A stretch of 64,000 nucleotides of DNA from Crossiella sp. CA-258035 (GTDB taxonomy: Bacteria; Actinomycetota; Actinomycetes; Mycobacteriales; Pseudonocardiaceae), in the NCBI RefSeq assembly GCF_030064675.1, contig NZ_CP116413.1, forward strand, positions 8,027,501 through 8,091,500, given 5' to 3'. The translations under genes and the position numbers were made by a program. How positions within the stretch are numbered: the first letter of the stretch is position 1; the number at the start of each line of letters is the position of its first letter. Below, piece after piece: positions 55,251 to 63,423 of the stretch. Under the pieces are notes generated by a model, which was given only the letters and a program-made list of their open reading frames with translations, was not told the DNA's origin and did not search any database.

Positions 55251-58031
55251 CTAGCGCCCAAGCGCCGCCGTCAGCTCCGCTCGCCCGGACACCCCTAACT
55301 TGCGATACGCGTTGGTCAGGTGCATCTCCACCGTGCGCACCCCGACCGTCAGCTCCGCCGCGATCTGCGGGTTCGACCGCCCCTCCGCCGCCAGCGCCGC
55401 CACCCGCCGCTCGGTCCCGGTGAGCGCGGCCGGACCGGTGTGCTCGGCCCGCCGTTCCCGCCCGCCCGCCGCGCGCAGACCGGCCCGCGCGCGCCGTCCA
55501 GTCCCCGTTGCCCCGCACTGCTCGGCCACGGCCAGCGCCCGGCGCAGCGTCTCCCTGGCCGACTGCTCCGCGCCCAGCCGATGGCGCAGCAGCCCCAGCT
55601 CGGTCAGCACCTCGGCGTGCACCAGGCCCACCTCGGCCTGCTCGACCACGGTCAGCGCCTCGGCCAGCAGCGCCTCCCCGGCACGGCCGCCGGTGACCGT
55701 GCCCGCCAGCCGCAGCACCGTGCCCAGCGTCCAGGGCAGGCCCCACTCACGCGCCGCGGCCAGTTCCGGCTCGATCGCGCGCAGCGCCTCGGCCTGTCGC
55801 CCGGCGGCGTGCAGGGCCAGGGCCTGGTAGCCGCGCCAGGGGATCACCGCGGGGTTGCGCACGCCCCAGGCGGCCAGCCGCCGGCCGCACTCGGTGAAGT
55901 CGGCCAGTGCGCCGTCCAGGTCGCCCAGGGCCAGCCGGAGCCTGCCGCGCACGTCCAGCACGTGGTTGAAGTGCCACAGCTCCGGCAGCTCGCCGTCCAG
56001 CCGCATCCGGTAGAGCAGCTCCAGCGCGTCCTCGGTGCGGTCCAGCGCGAGCAGCACGTCCAGGTAGTGCGCGTACCGGTGCGCGGCCAGCGGCTGCCAG
56101 CCGGGATCGCGGTCGCCGATGGACTCCTCCGCGTCGGCCAGCGCCAGGTCCAGCCTGCCCTGCCGGTGCCGGACCTGCACCCGCAGGCAGGTGGAGAGCG
56201 CGTAGCGCAGGAACGAGCCCTGCCGCCGCGCGTGCGTGACCGCCTCGCTGGTCACCGCGGCCGCCCGGTCCAGGTCGTCGCAGCGGATCAGGGTCATCAC
56301 CGCGGACATGTGCGGGCCCCAGTGCTCGGTGTAGAGCGCCTGCCCGGCCAGCGCCCGCCGGGCCTGCGCCAGGGCCACCTCGGGTGCGCCGAGCCGGAAC
56401 ACCTCGTGGCAGGCGCGCATGCCGAGCAGGCCGGAGTCGGCGTCACCGGTCGGCTCGGCCAGCCGGGCGGTGATCATCGGCGCGGTGGCCGCGTGCTGCC
56501 AGGCCAGGAAGTACAGCTCGCTCTGCAGGTAGCCGTGCGTGCTGGTGCCCTCGGCCTGGGCGACCGCCGCGGTGATCAGCGACAGGCCCTCCGCGCCGCG
56601 GCCGACGGTGAGCAGCGCCCGCGCCAGGTCCACGGTCACCGCCGCGCCGCGCTCGTGCGCGGTGGTCAGCGAGCGCACCGCGGCGACCCCGTCGAAGTGC
56701 AGCTGCGCCCGGCCCAGCTCGGCGTGCAGCTCCGGCCCGGCCGCCGGTCCCTCCTCGATCGCCCTGGCCAGGTAGGCGGCGCTGGTCTCCGGCGCGCCCC
56801 TGGACCTGGCCAGCGCGGCCGCCGAGCGCAGCGCCGCCACCCGCCAGCCCTGGCCCGCGGGCGCCACCGGCAGCAGGTGCGCGGCCACCTGGTCCGGCCC
56901 GGCCCGCTCGAACCCCGGCGCGCGCGCCTGCATCAGCTCGGCCACCCGCTCGTGCAAGGCCGAGCGGGCCTGCGCGGACAGGTCCCGGTAGACCACCTCG
57001 CGCACCATCGGGTGCACGAACCGCGGCCCGTCCACCGCGAACAGCCCCAGCGCGACCAGCCGCCGCACGCACGCCTCGACCTGGGCCGCGCCCAGCCCGG
57101 TCAGCCGCTGCACCTGAGCCGCCGTGGCCGCCGGGCCGAGCACCGCGACCGCCTCGGCCACCGTGCCGGTCTCCGGTGGGCTGCGCCGCAGCCGCCCGAG
57201 CACGCCGGAGGCGATCGCGGCCACGCCGAACTCCGGCACCAGCCCGGCCTCCGCCGCCGCGCCGGTGACCCGGTGCGCGCGCAGGCCGCGCAGCAACTCG
57301 GTCAGCAGCAACGGGTTCCCGCCGGTGGAGTCCAGGCAGGCGGCGGCGAACTCGGCGGCCACCGGCCCGCCCAGCTCCGCCCGCGCCAGGTCGGCCACGG
57401 CCACCGCGCTCAACGGCTCCGGCCGCAGCACCTGGCAGAGCGGACTGGCCAGGATCTCCTCCACCGCACGCGGATCGGCCGGTGTCTCGCCTTCCCGGAC
57501 CGCGAGCAGCAGGCCCACCGGCAGCCCGTCCAGCCGCCGGGCCAGGTAGGCCAGCCAGCGCAGCGAGGACAGGTCGGCCCAGTGCACGTCGTCGACCACC
57601 ACCAGGAACGGGCCGTGGTCGGCGAACCCGGCCAGCAGCCAGTACAGCCCGTGCAGCGCCGCGCCGAGCGCGTCCGGCGGCACCGCGTCCACCGGGCCCG
57701 GCGCCTCCTCCAGCACCGGCCGGGCGAACCGCGCCGGTCCGGCGAACAGCTCCGCCCGCCGCGCCGCCCCGGCCGCGGCCAGCCTGGGCTCGATCAGCTG
57801 CCGCACCACGCCGAAACCGAACTGCCGCTCCAGCTCGCTGCCCACCCCACTGACCACCGGCAGCCCGGCCTCGCCCGCCCGCGCCCGCACCGAGCGCAGC
57901 AGGGTGGTCTTGCCGATGCCGGCGGGCCCGTCCAGGACGACCAGCGCCGAACCCCCGCCCCGCACCCGGCGCACCAGGTCGTCGAGCGCGGCGAGCTCCG
58001 CCCCGCGTTCCAGCACGGTCCGTTCCGGCAT
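55251..58031 (-). CDS. LAL-type (large ATP-binding LuxR) transcriptional regulator
   Basis: 926 aa; the ATG at 58031 follows GAGGGGA. N-terminal AAA-like ATPase: Walker A DGPAGIGKTTLL near residue 34 and Walker B LVVVDDVHWAD near 145. A long TPR-like middle. C-terminal LuxR HTH (LTGTERRVAALAAEGRSN, IAAELTVGVRTVEMHLTNAY, RKLGV). LAL regulators often activate secondary-metabolite or sugar-use genes. It is divergent from the SDR gene at 58308, a possible target. Confidence 0.92.
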   Translation of the reverse strand: MPERTVLERGAELAALDDLVRRVRGGGSALVVLDGPAGIGKTTLLRSVRARAGEAGLPVVSGVGSELERQFGFGVVRQLIEPRLAAAGAARRAELFAGPARFARPVLEEAPGPVDAVPPDALGAALHGLYWLLAGFADHGPFLVVVDDVHWADLSSLRWLAYLARRLDGLPVGLLLAVREGETPADPRAVEEILASPLCQVLRPEPLSAVAVADLARAELGGPVAAEFAAACLDSTGGNPLLLTELLRGLRAHRVTGAAAEAGLVPEFGVAAIASGVLGRLRRSPPETGTVAEAVAVLGPAATAAQVQRLTGLGAAQVEACVRRLVALGLFAVDGPRFVHPMVREVVYRDLSAQARSALHERVAELMQARAPGFERAGPDQVAAHLLPVAPAGQGWRVAALRSAAALARSRGAPETSAAYLARAIEEGPAAGPELHAELGRAQLHFDGVAAVRSLTTAHERGAAVTVDLARALLTVGRGAEGLSLITAAVAQAEGTSTHGYLQSELYFLAWQHAATAPMITARLAEPTGDADSGLLGMRACHEVFRLGAPEVALAQARRALAGQALYTEHWGPHMSAVMTLIRCDDLDRAAAVTSEAVTHARRQGSFLRYALSTCLRVQVRHRQGRLDLALADAEESIGDRDPGWQPLAAHRYAHYLDVLLALDRTEDALELLYRMRLDGELPELWHFNHVLDVRGRLRLALGDLDGALADFTECGRRLAAWGVRNPAVIPWRGYQALALHAAGRQAEALRAIEPELAAAREWGLPWTLGTVLRLAGTVTGGRAGEALLAEALTVVEQAEVGLVHAEVLTELGLLRHRLGAEQSARETLRRALAVAEQCGATGTGRRARAGLRAAGGRERRAEHTGPAALTGTERRVAALAAEGRSNPQIAAELTVGVRTVEMHLTNAYRKLGVSGRAELTAALGR

Positions 58032-58307
58032 GCAGTCCCCTCAGCTTTGTGCCGATGTTAGTGAGCAGCCGTTGGTGATGCCGATCACATTCGTTTTTCG
58101 AGTCGCCACCGGGCCGAAGGACTTACCGAACGGATAGCCCCTCGGCCGCAGGTCAGGTCCTTGGTCCCGGAGCGCGGAAATTCCTTCTGCCACAACGGCA
58201 AACCCCACGGTTGTCACGGAGGCCGGGCACTGTCTGGATGGGACTCGACCGTGGCAGCAGCGGCCGGGCGCGGGGAGGGCGACCGGCATTCGGGAGGGAC
58301 GACCGGG

Positions 58308-59174
58308 GTGCAGGTGGCAGTGACCGGGGGTACCGGGTTCGTCGGCGTTCGCCTGATCCGGCGGCTGCTGGCCGAGGGCCACACCGTGCTCGCCCCCGCC
58401 CGCACCGCCTCTGCCGCCGCCCGCCTGCGGGCCATGGGAGCCACCCCGGTCCCGGCCCTGGCCGCGCTGGGCAGCGCCGAGGTCGTCTTCCAGACCACCC
58501 GGTCCGCCCTGCCCCGCCACCCCCGCCTGGTGCTGCTCAGCTCCGACGCCGCCGTCCAGCACGGCCGCCCCCTGGTCAACGCCACCGAAGAGCTCCCGCT
58601 CCGCCCGCACTCGCCCTCGCCGGTGGCCGCCGCCCAGGCCCGCGCCGAGTCAGCCGCGCTGGCCCGTGGCGCGGTGATCGTCCGGCCGAGACTGCTGTGG
58701 GGCGCGGGTGATCCGGCGCTGCCCCGGCTGTGGGCCGCGGTGCGCGCGGGCCGGTTCAGCTGGGTCGGCGGCGGCAGCCAGCTGACCGACACCACGCACG
58801 TGGACAACGCGGTGCACGCGCTGCTGCTGGCCGCCCGGCACGGCCGCCCCGGCGAGACCTACTTCGTCACCGACCAGGATCCGGTGGCCTACCGCCACTT
58901 CATCGCCGACCTGCTCGCCGCCGACGGCCTGACCGCCCCCGCCCGCACCGTCTCCTACCGCCGCGCGCACACCCTGACCACGCTCAGCGAGGCGGCCTGG
59001 CGCGCCCTGCGCCTGCCCGGCAGCCCGCCCCTGGACTACCTGACCCTGTGGCGCGCGGGCCTGGAGTGCACTGTGGACACTCGCAAGGCACGAGCCCAGC
59101 TCGGCTACGAACCGGTCCGCTCCCGCGGCCAGGGCCTGGCGGAGCTGCGGGATGCCCTGTCCTGCAACGCGTAG
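58308..59174 (+). CDS. NAD(P)-binding SDR/epimerase-like protein lacking the YxxxK motif
   Basis: 288 aa from the GTG at 58308, with GGAGG 10 nt upstream. Rossmann start VAVTGGTGFVGVRLIRRLLAEGH is clear, and the C-terminal half resembles 3-beta-HSD/epimerase-type extended SDRs (VIVRPRLLWGAGD, TDTTHVDNAVHALLLA). Two oddities: the region between the first and fourth strands is short, and the expected YxxxK reads VAAAQ, so the usual catalytic Tyr and Lys are absent. It may be a non-catalytic NAD(P) sensor. Confidence 0.8.
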   Translation: MQVAVTGGTGFVGVRLIRRLLAEGHTVLAPARTASAAARLRAMGATPVPALAALGSAEVVFQTTRSALPRHPRLVLLSSDAAVQHGRPLVNATEELPLRPHSPSPVAAAQARAESAALARGAVIVRPRLLWGAGDPALPRLWAAVRAGRFSWVGGGSQLTDTTHVDNAVHALLLAARHGRPGETYFVTDQDPVAYRHFIADLLAADGLTAPARTVSYRRAHTLTTLSEAAWRALRLPGSPPLDYLTLWRAGLECTVDTRKARAQLGYEPVRSRGQGLAELRDALSCNA

Positions 59175-59247
59175 TAGGGCCTGCCCCACCAGGAACCGGC
59201 GTGCTGCCCGGATCGCGCGGACAAGACCGGACACACAGGATGAACCC

Positions 59248-60057
59248 ATGACCTTCAACCGGAACACGGTGCGCCGCGCCGCGGTCGTCCTGGCCGTGGG
59301 CGCGGTGTGCGCCACCCTGACCGCGGGCACTGCGGGCGCGATCGTCGGTGGCACCAAGGCGGCGGGGCACTACCCGTTCATGGCCTCGATCCCGATCTCG
59401 CTGCCCGGCACGGACCTCAACGGGGTGTGCGGAGCCTCGCTGGTGCACCCGCGCTGGGTGCTCACCGCGGCCCACTGCCTCGACCCCGGGGTGGGCGCCA
59501 AGCCGGACGGGACCGTGCGGATCGGCAGCTCCCGCCGCTCCACGGGAGGCTCGGTGCGCGAGATCGAGTTCTCGGTGACGCACCCCGGCTACCGGCAGGG
59601 CGAGCCCAACCGGGACGACGTCGCCCTGGTCCGCCTGGACCGCCCGGTGCGGCAGCAGCCCATCCGGATCGCTGACGAGCCCGGCAGACCCGGCACCCCG
59701 ACCCGGCTGCTCGGCTTCGGCACCGTGGTCGACGCCGAGCCGCTCAAGGCCAAGTTCCCCGAACGCCTCCAGCAGCTCGACACCCGGATCGGCGCGCGGA
59801 CCGAGTGCGCACCCGGCTTTGCGAGCGACACCCGGCTGTGCACGGTGAGCCGGGTGCCGCGGGCCATGGCCTGCTTCGGCGACTCCGGCGGACCGCAGAT
59901 CCGGCGCGGGAAGCACGGCCGCTGGGAGCTGGTCGGCGTCACCTCAGGCCCCGGCGACGGGCCGGGCGACTGCGCGAACGGACCCGGCCTCTACAGCAGC
60001 GCGCCCGCCTACGCGGACTGGGTCAAGCGGACCATCGCCGCGAACCCGGGCGACTGA
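59248..60057 (+). CDS. Secreted trypsin-like serine protease (S1)
   Basis: 269 aa; AGGA 7 nt before the ATG. Signal peptide with h-region AAVVLAVGAVCATLTAGTAG, then the mature start IVGGTKAAGHYPFMAS directly after Ala, as for self-maturing or prosegment-free enzymes. Complete triad: LTAAHCL (His), RDDVALVRL (Asp) and CFGDSGGPQ (Ser). Cys pairs fit S1 disulfides. Extracellular protein turnover is likely. Confidence 0.93.
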   Translation: MTFNRNTVRRAAVVLAVGAVCATLTAGTAGAIVGGTKAAGHYPFMASIPISLPGTDLNGVCGASLVHPRWVLTAAHCLDPGVGAKPDGTVRIGSSRRSTGGSVREIEFSVTHPGYRQGEPNRDDVALVRLDRPVRQQPIRIADEPGRPGTPTRLLGFGTVVDAEPLKAKFPERLQQLDTRIGARTECAPGFASDTRLCTVSRVPRAMACFGDSGGPQIRRGKHGRWELVGVTSGPGDGPGDCANGPGLYSSAPAYADWVKRTIAANPGD

Positions 60058-60058
60058 G

Positions 60059-60367
60059 CTAGCTCCACCACCACAGCCACAGCGCGATCGCGGCCACCAC
60101 GAACACGCCGATCCCGGCGCACCAGGCCCCGGCCCCGGTGCGCCGGTCGGCGTAGGACTGCAACAGCACCGCGGCCACCGCCGCCAGCAGGTGCCCGAGG
60201 ACCGCGACCCAGCCCGGCCCCGCCCAGGACTCGGTGGCGGCGAAGACCTGCGCGCCGATCACCAGGACCGCCAGCAGCACCACCATGGCCGCCACCGAGC
60301 CGCTGAGGCCGCGGAGCACCGCGCCCAGCCGCACCCGGCGGGGCCGTTCGTCCAATGCTCCGGTCAT
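60059..60367 (-). CDS. Small three-TM membrane protein
   Basis: 102 aa; the ATG at 60367 overlaps the RecB-like gene stop (ATGA). A basic N-terminus, then three hydrophobic segments (about 22-42, 52-68 and 80-98), ending in a Trp-rich tail. No known family recognised. Coupled to the nuclease gene. Confidence 0.72.
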   Translation of the reverse strand: MTGALDERPRRVRLGAVLRGLSGSVAAMVVLLAVLVIGAQVFAATESWAGPGWVAVLGHLLAAVAAVLLQSYADRRTGAGAWCAGIGVFVVAAIALWLWWWS

Positions 60368-61209
60368 GGCGCCAGCATCGCCCACGGCTCGAGCTCCGGT
60401 GCGGCCGCCTGGCCTTCCGGGCAGTGCCTGCGGAAGTCGCACCAGGAGCAGTGCCGTCCGGTCACCGGCGGGAACAGCGCGTCCCGGTCGCCACCGGCGG
60501 CCAGCTGCTCCCCGGCCTCGGCCAGCTCCTGCGCGGCCTCCTCGGCGCGGCGGACCTGCCGGGCCAGCGACTCGTCGGTGTGCTCCCAGGCGGCCACCTC
60601 GCCGGTGGGCAGGTGGTGCAGCTCGACCAGGTGGCAGGGACGGCGCAGGGTGCGGGCGGCGGCCAGCGCGTAGAGCGCCAGCGCCTGCGAGCCCCTGGCG
60701 TCGTCGGTGGTCAGCGCGTGCCTGCCGGTCTTGTAGTCGACGATGACCAGCTCGCCGTCCCGCTCGTCGATCCGGTCCACCCTGCCCTCGGCCACGATGG
60801 TCCCGGTCGGCGTGGACACCCAGCGCTCCAGCCCGACCGGCTCGATGGTCACGTCCAGGTTCCGCACGTACTCGTGCACCCAGCCGCGGGCCCGCTCCCG
60901 GTAGGCGCCGGCCTGCTCGCCGTCGGCGAAGCCGTCGCCCTTCCAGTGCTTGACCACCAGCGACTCGGCCTGTTCCGGCGTGCGCCTGGCCACCGGCAGG
61001 TCGAAGAAGGCGCGCAACGCGTTGTGCACCACCGCGCCCAGGGTGTTGTGCGCCCAGGCGCCGCCGCGCGCGGGCGCCGGGCGGTCCAGGTAGTTCATCC
61101 GGTAGCGCCGGGGGCAGCCGGTCCAGGTGGCCAGCTTCGCCGGCGTCACCCGCACCAGCTTGCGCGGCATGCCTTCGAGTTCCAGTCCGAGCTGAGCCAC
61201 GCCACTCAC
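60364..61209 (-). CDS. RecB-family (PD-(D/E)XK) exonuclease
   Basis: 281 aa from the GTG at 61209. Stand-alone nuclease: GRVDRIDERDGELVIVDYKTG in two parts, then QALALYALA, matching RecB/Cas4-like active sites. One N-terminal Cys (TGCPRRYR) and the C-terminal CSWCDFRRHC provide four Cys for an Fe-S cluster. Similar to mycobacterial Rv2119. It is not next to any CRISPR array. Role in DNA repair inferred. Confidence 0.87.
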   Translation of the reverse strand: MSGVAQLGLELEGMPRKLVRVTPAKLATWTGCPRRYRMNYLDRPAPARGGAWAHNTLGAVVHNALRAFFDLPVARRTPEQAESLVVKHWKGDGFADGEQAGAYRERARGWVHEYVRNLDVTIEPVGLERWVSTPTGTIVAEGRVDRIDERDGELVIVDYKTGRHALTTDDARGSQALALYALAAARTLRRPCHLVELHHLPTGEVAAWEHTDESLARQVRRAEEAAQELAEAGEQLAAGGDRDALFPPVTGRHCSWCDFRRHCPEGQAAAPELEPWAMLAP

Positions 61210-61214
61210 CGTAC

Positions 61215-62078
61215 TCAGCCGAGCACGGGCACCGCACTCGCCTTCGACACCAGCGCCTCCAGCTGCTCCGGCGCGGTGCTCTCCGCGCCGAGCCGGACGG
61301 TCTTGTTGGTGCCGTGGTAGTCGCTGGAGCCGGTCACCACCAGGTTCTGCTCCTCAGCCAGCGCGCGCAGCTCATCCCGGTCGGCGGGCTCGTGGTCGGG
61401 GTGGTCGACCTCCACCCCGGTCAGCCCGTGGCCCACCAGCTCCCTGATCACCTCGGCGGTGACCACCGGGCCGCGCCGCCGGGCGAAGGGGTGCGCGAAC
61501 ACGGTCACCCCACCGGCCGCGGCGATCATCTGCACCGCGCGCTCCACCGGGGTGTCGGTGCGCGGCAGGTAGTAGGCCCCGCCGTCGCGCAGGTACCGGG
61601 CGAACGCCTCGTCCACCGTGTCCACCAGCCCGGCCGCGACCAGCACCCTGGCCAGGTGCGGGCGGCCGACCGAGGCGTCGGGGGCGAGCCCGGCGAACAT
61701 CGCGTCCGGGTCCACCGGCAGCCCGTCGGCGGCCATCCGCTCGGCGATCAGGCGCAGCCGGGCGCGGCGCTCGGCGCGCAGCCGGGTCTGCTCGGCCACC
61801 ACCGCGGGCGCTGCCGGGTCGAACAGGTAGGCCAGCAGGTGCACGGTGACCTTGCCGCCGCGGCCGTCCGGCGCGATGCAGGACAGTTCCGCGCCCCTGA
61901 CCACACGAAGGCCGGCCGGGCGGGCCTGCTCAGCCTCGGCCCAGCCGGCCGTCGTGTCGTGGTCGGTGATCGCCACCGCGTGCAGTCCGGCGGCCGATGC
62001 CGCGGCCATCAGCTCGGCCGGGGTGTCGGTCCCGTCGGAGGAGGTCGTGTGGGCGTGCAGGTCGATGAGCACACCCAC
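61215..62078 (-). CDS. PHP-domain phosphoesterase (YciV/RNase AM-like)
   Basis: 287 aa from the GTG at 62078. PHP metal motifs in order: DLHAHTTSSDG, AITDHDTT, RGAELSC, FAHPF and SSDYHGTNK. Resembles the 3',5'-nucleotide bisphosphatase / 5'-3' RNase AM group. Cytoplasmic. It is 5 nt from the RecB-like gene, so probably the same transcript. Confidence 0.88.
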   Translation of the reverse strand: MGVLIDLHAHTTSSDGTDTPAELMAAASAAGLHAVAITDHDTTAGWAEAEQARPAGLRVVRGAELSCIAPDGRGGKVTVHLLAYLFDPAAPAVVAEQTRLRAERRARLRLIAERMAADGLPVDPDAMFAGLAPDASVGRPHLARVLVAAGLVDTVDEAFARYLRDGGAYYLPRTDTPVERAVQMIAAAGGVTVFAHPFARRRGPVVTAEVIRELVGHGLTGVEVDHPDHEPADRDELRALAEEQNLVVTGSSDYHGTNKTVRLGAESTAPEQLEALVSKASAVPVLG

Positions 62079-62091
62079 GAGTGTGGACCAT

Positions 62092-62652
62092 TCAGCCGAT
62101 GATCTTCTTACCGGCCGTTTGCTTCTTCGCCTTCATCATGGTGAAGCGCTCGGCCTGGGCCTTCTTGTCACCGAACACCAGCTCGGAGATGGCGTCGTTG
62201 ATCTGCTCCGGCTTCGGCAGGTACTCGATCTTGTTGAGCGCCTGGATCTGACCGGCCGACTCGACCACGATCGTGCCGTAGCCGAGCATGCGCCCGGTCA
62301 TGGTCCGCTCGAAGGTCAGGTCGGTCACCTTGGTCACCGGCATCATGGCCACCTTGGTGGTGAACACGCCGCTGGTGATCATGAAGCGCTTGTCCGTGAT
62401 CACCAGCCGCTCGACCCACCAGTCGATGACGATGTAGGCGAACCGGAGCAGGATGACCAGCGCCGCGTACCACAGGAGGTTCTGGATGATCCAGGCGTCC
62501 GGTGGCAGCAGGTAGGAGATCATCACTGCTCCGGCGAGCAGCGCCATCGCCTCGAAGATGTCCCAGAGCAGACTGGCCCAGTGCCGGCGCACGCGGATGA
62601 CGCGTCGCTCGGTGTCGAGCAGGTACTCGTCGGAGTCACGAGGCGAGAACAC
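62092..62652 (-). CDS. PH-domain (bPH2) membrane protein
   Basis: 186 aa, GTG start behind GGAGGTA. Two TM segments (about 33-50 and 56-76), then a bacterial PH-like domain (RLVITDKRFMITSGVF, KVTDLTFERTMTGRMLGYG, GTIVVESAG) and a basic tail. Function unknown; often linked with membrane or envelope stress. It follows the 53-aa peptide gene by 19 nt. Confidence 0.87.
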   Translation of the reverse strand: MFSPRDSDEYLLDTERRVIRVRRHWASLLWDIFEAMALLAGAVMISYLLPPDAWIIQNLLWYAALVILLRFAYIVIDWWVERLVITDKRFMITSGVFTTKVAMMPVTKVTDLTFERTMTGRMLGYGTIVVESAGQIQALNKIEYLPKPEQINDAISELVFGDKKAQAERFTMMKAKKQTAGKKIIG

Positions 62653-62671
62653 GTGTGGCTACCTCCGGCCG

Positions 62672-62833
62672 CTAGTTGAACAGCGACCGGACGAAGGTGA
62701 TGATCGACTCAGCCGCGCCACGAAGCGTGCCGAGGATGCCGGTGACGCCGTCGGCTGCTTGTGTTGGCTGTGTGACGAGCAAGAAGAGAACCAGAGCAAC
62801 ACCTGCGAAGATCAGGATCTTCTTCAAGTTCAT
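62672..62833 (-). CDS. 53-residue membrane or secreted peptide
   Basis: The short frame reads [20 protein letters not shown], a basic start followed by a long hydrophobic segment, then TQPTQAADG (possible signal-peptidase site), then an amphipathic helix ending in VRSLFN. The ATG is at 62833 and the TAG at 62674-62672. Codon use is less GC-biased than its neighbours. It sits 19 nt before the PH-domain membrane gene on the same strand, so the two are probably one unit. Not a known family to me. Confidence 0.65.
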   Translation of the reverse strand: MNLKKILIFAGVALVLFLLVTQPTQAADGVTGILGTLRGAAESIITFVRSLFN

Positions 62834-62881
62834 GTAAACCAACCCCGTCCGCTAACGGCCTTGTTGGCGCCTGCGGAACCG

Positions 62882-62924
62882 TTGTACCGCACTCCGCCGC
62901 GCTATGGCAGATTTGTACCGCACT
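62882..62924. promoter_or_regulatory. 12-bp direct repeat in divergent promoter
   Basis: TTGTACCGCACT at 62882-62893 and again at 62913-62924, starts 31 bp apart (about three helical turns), between the peptide gene and the Nudix gene. A likely regulator site; the binding factor is unknown. Confidence 0.45.
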
Positions 62925-62973
62925 TGGGGCAGCGGATCACGTGGCCTTCCCAGGTGAACTACTCTCCGTGTTC

Positions 62974-63423
62974 ATGCCGGAGGCCCAGGACCAGCGCGTC
63001 CGCTGTGTCGGCGCAGTCGTCTTCGACCCGATCGGACGCATTCTGTTGATACGCCGCGGCCGGCCCCCTTCGGCCGGTTGCTGGTCCATCCCCGGCGGCC
63101 GGGTGGACCCCGGCGAAGATGATCACAGGGCCGTGATCAGGGAGTTGTCCGAGGAGACCGGCCTGACCGGCACGATCGATCGCTGGATCGGTTCGGTAGA
63201 CCGGCCCTCACCGGCGGGTATCTACGAGATCCACGACTACTCCGTCCGCGCCGAACCCGGCCTCATCCGGCCTGGTGACGACGCCTCCGCGGTGGCCTGG
63301 ATCGACGGTGTGATCTTCGACGCACTGCACAGCGCAGGGTCCCTTTCGCCCGGTTTGGCGGAGGCGCTCGCCGAGTGGGGAGCGCTCCCCGCCGGAGCCG
63401 TGGCCGGGACCGTGCCGGCCTAG
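62974..63423 (+). CDS. Nudix hydrolase
   Basis: 149 aa from the ATG at 62974 (a GTG at 62941 would add 11 residues). The Nudix box is intact: [14 protein letters not shown] followed by RELSEETGL. The strand before it reads [21 protein letters not shown], as in MutT-like ADP-ribose or dNTP pyrophosphatases; substrate not assignable. Its TAG stop shares CTAG with the convergent DUF2332 gene. Confidence 0.88.
   Translation: MPEAQDQRVRCVGAVVFDPIGRILLIRRGRPPSAGCWSIPGGRVDPGEDDHRAVIRELSEETGLTGTIDRWIGSVDRPSPAGIYEIHDYSVRAEPGLIRPGDDASAVAWIDGVIFDALHSAGSLSPGLAEALAEWGALPAGAVAGTVPA

Noticed and set aside
55320-58061. 913-codon plus-strand frame opposite the LAL regulator
   Set aside because: Low-complexity His/Arg/Gln/Gly translation; antisense shadow.
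60364-61209. Cas4 and a CRISPR locus
   Set aside because: The nuclease is Cas4-like in Fe-S and active-site layout, but no cas genes or repeat array are present in the window.
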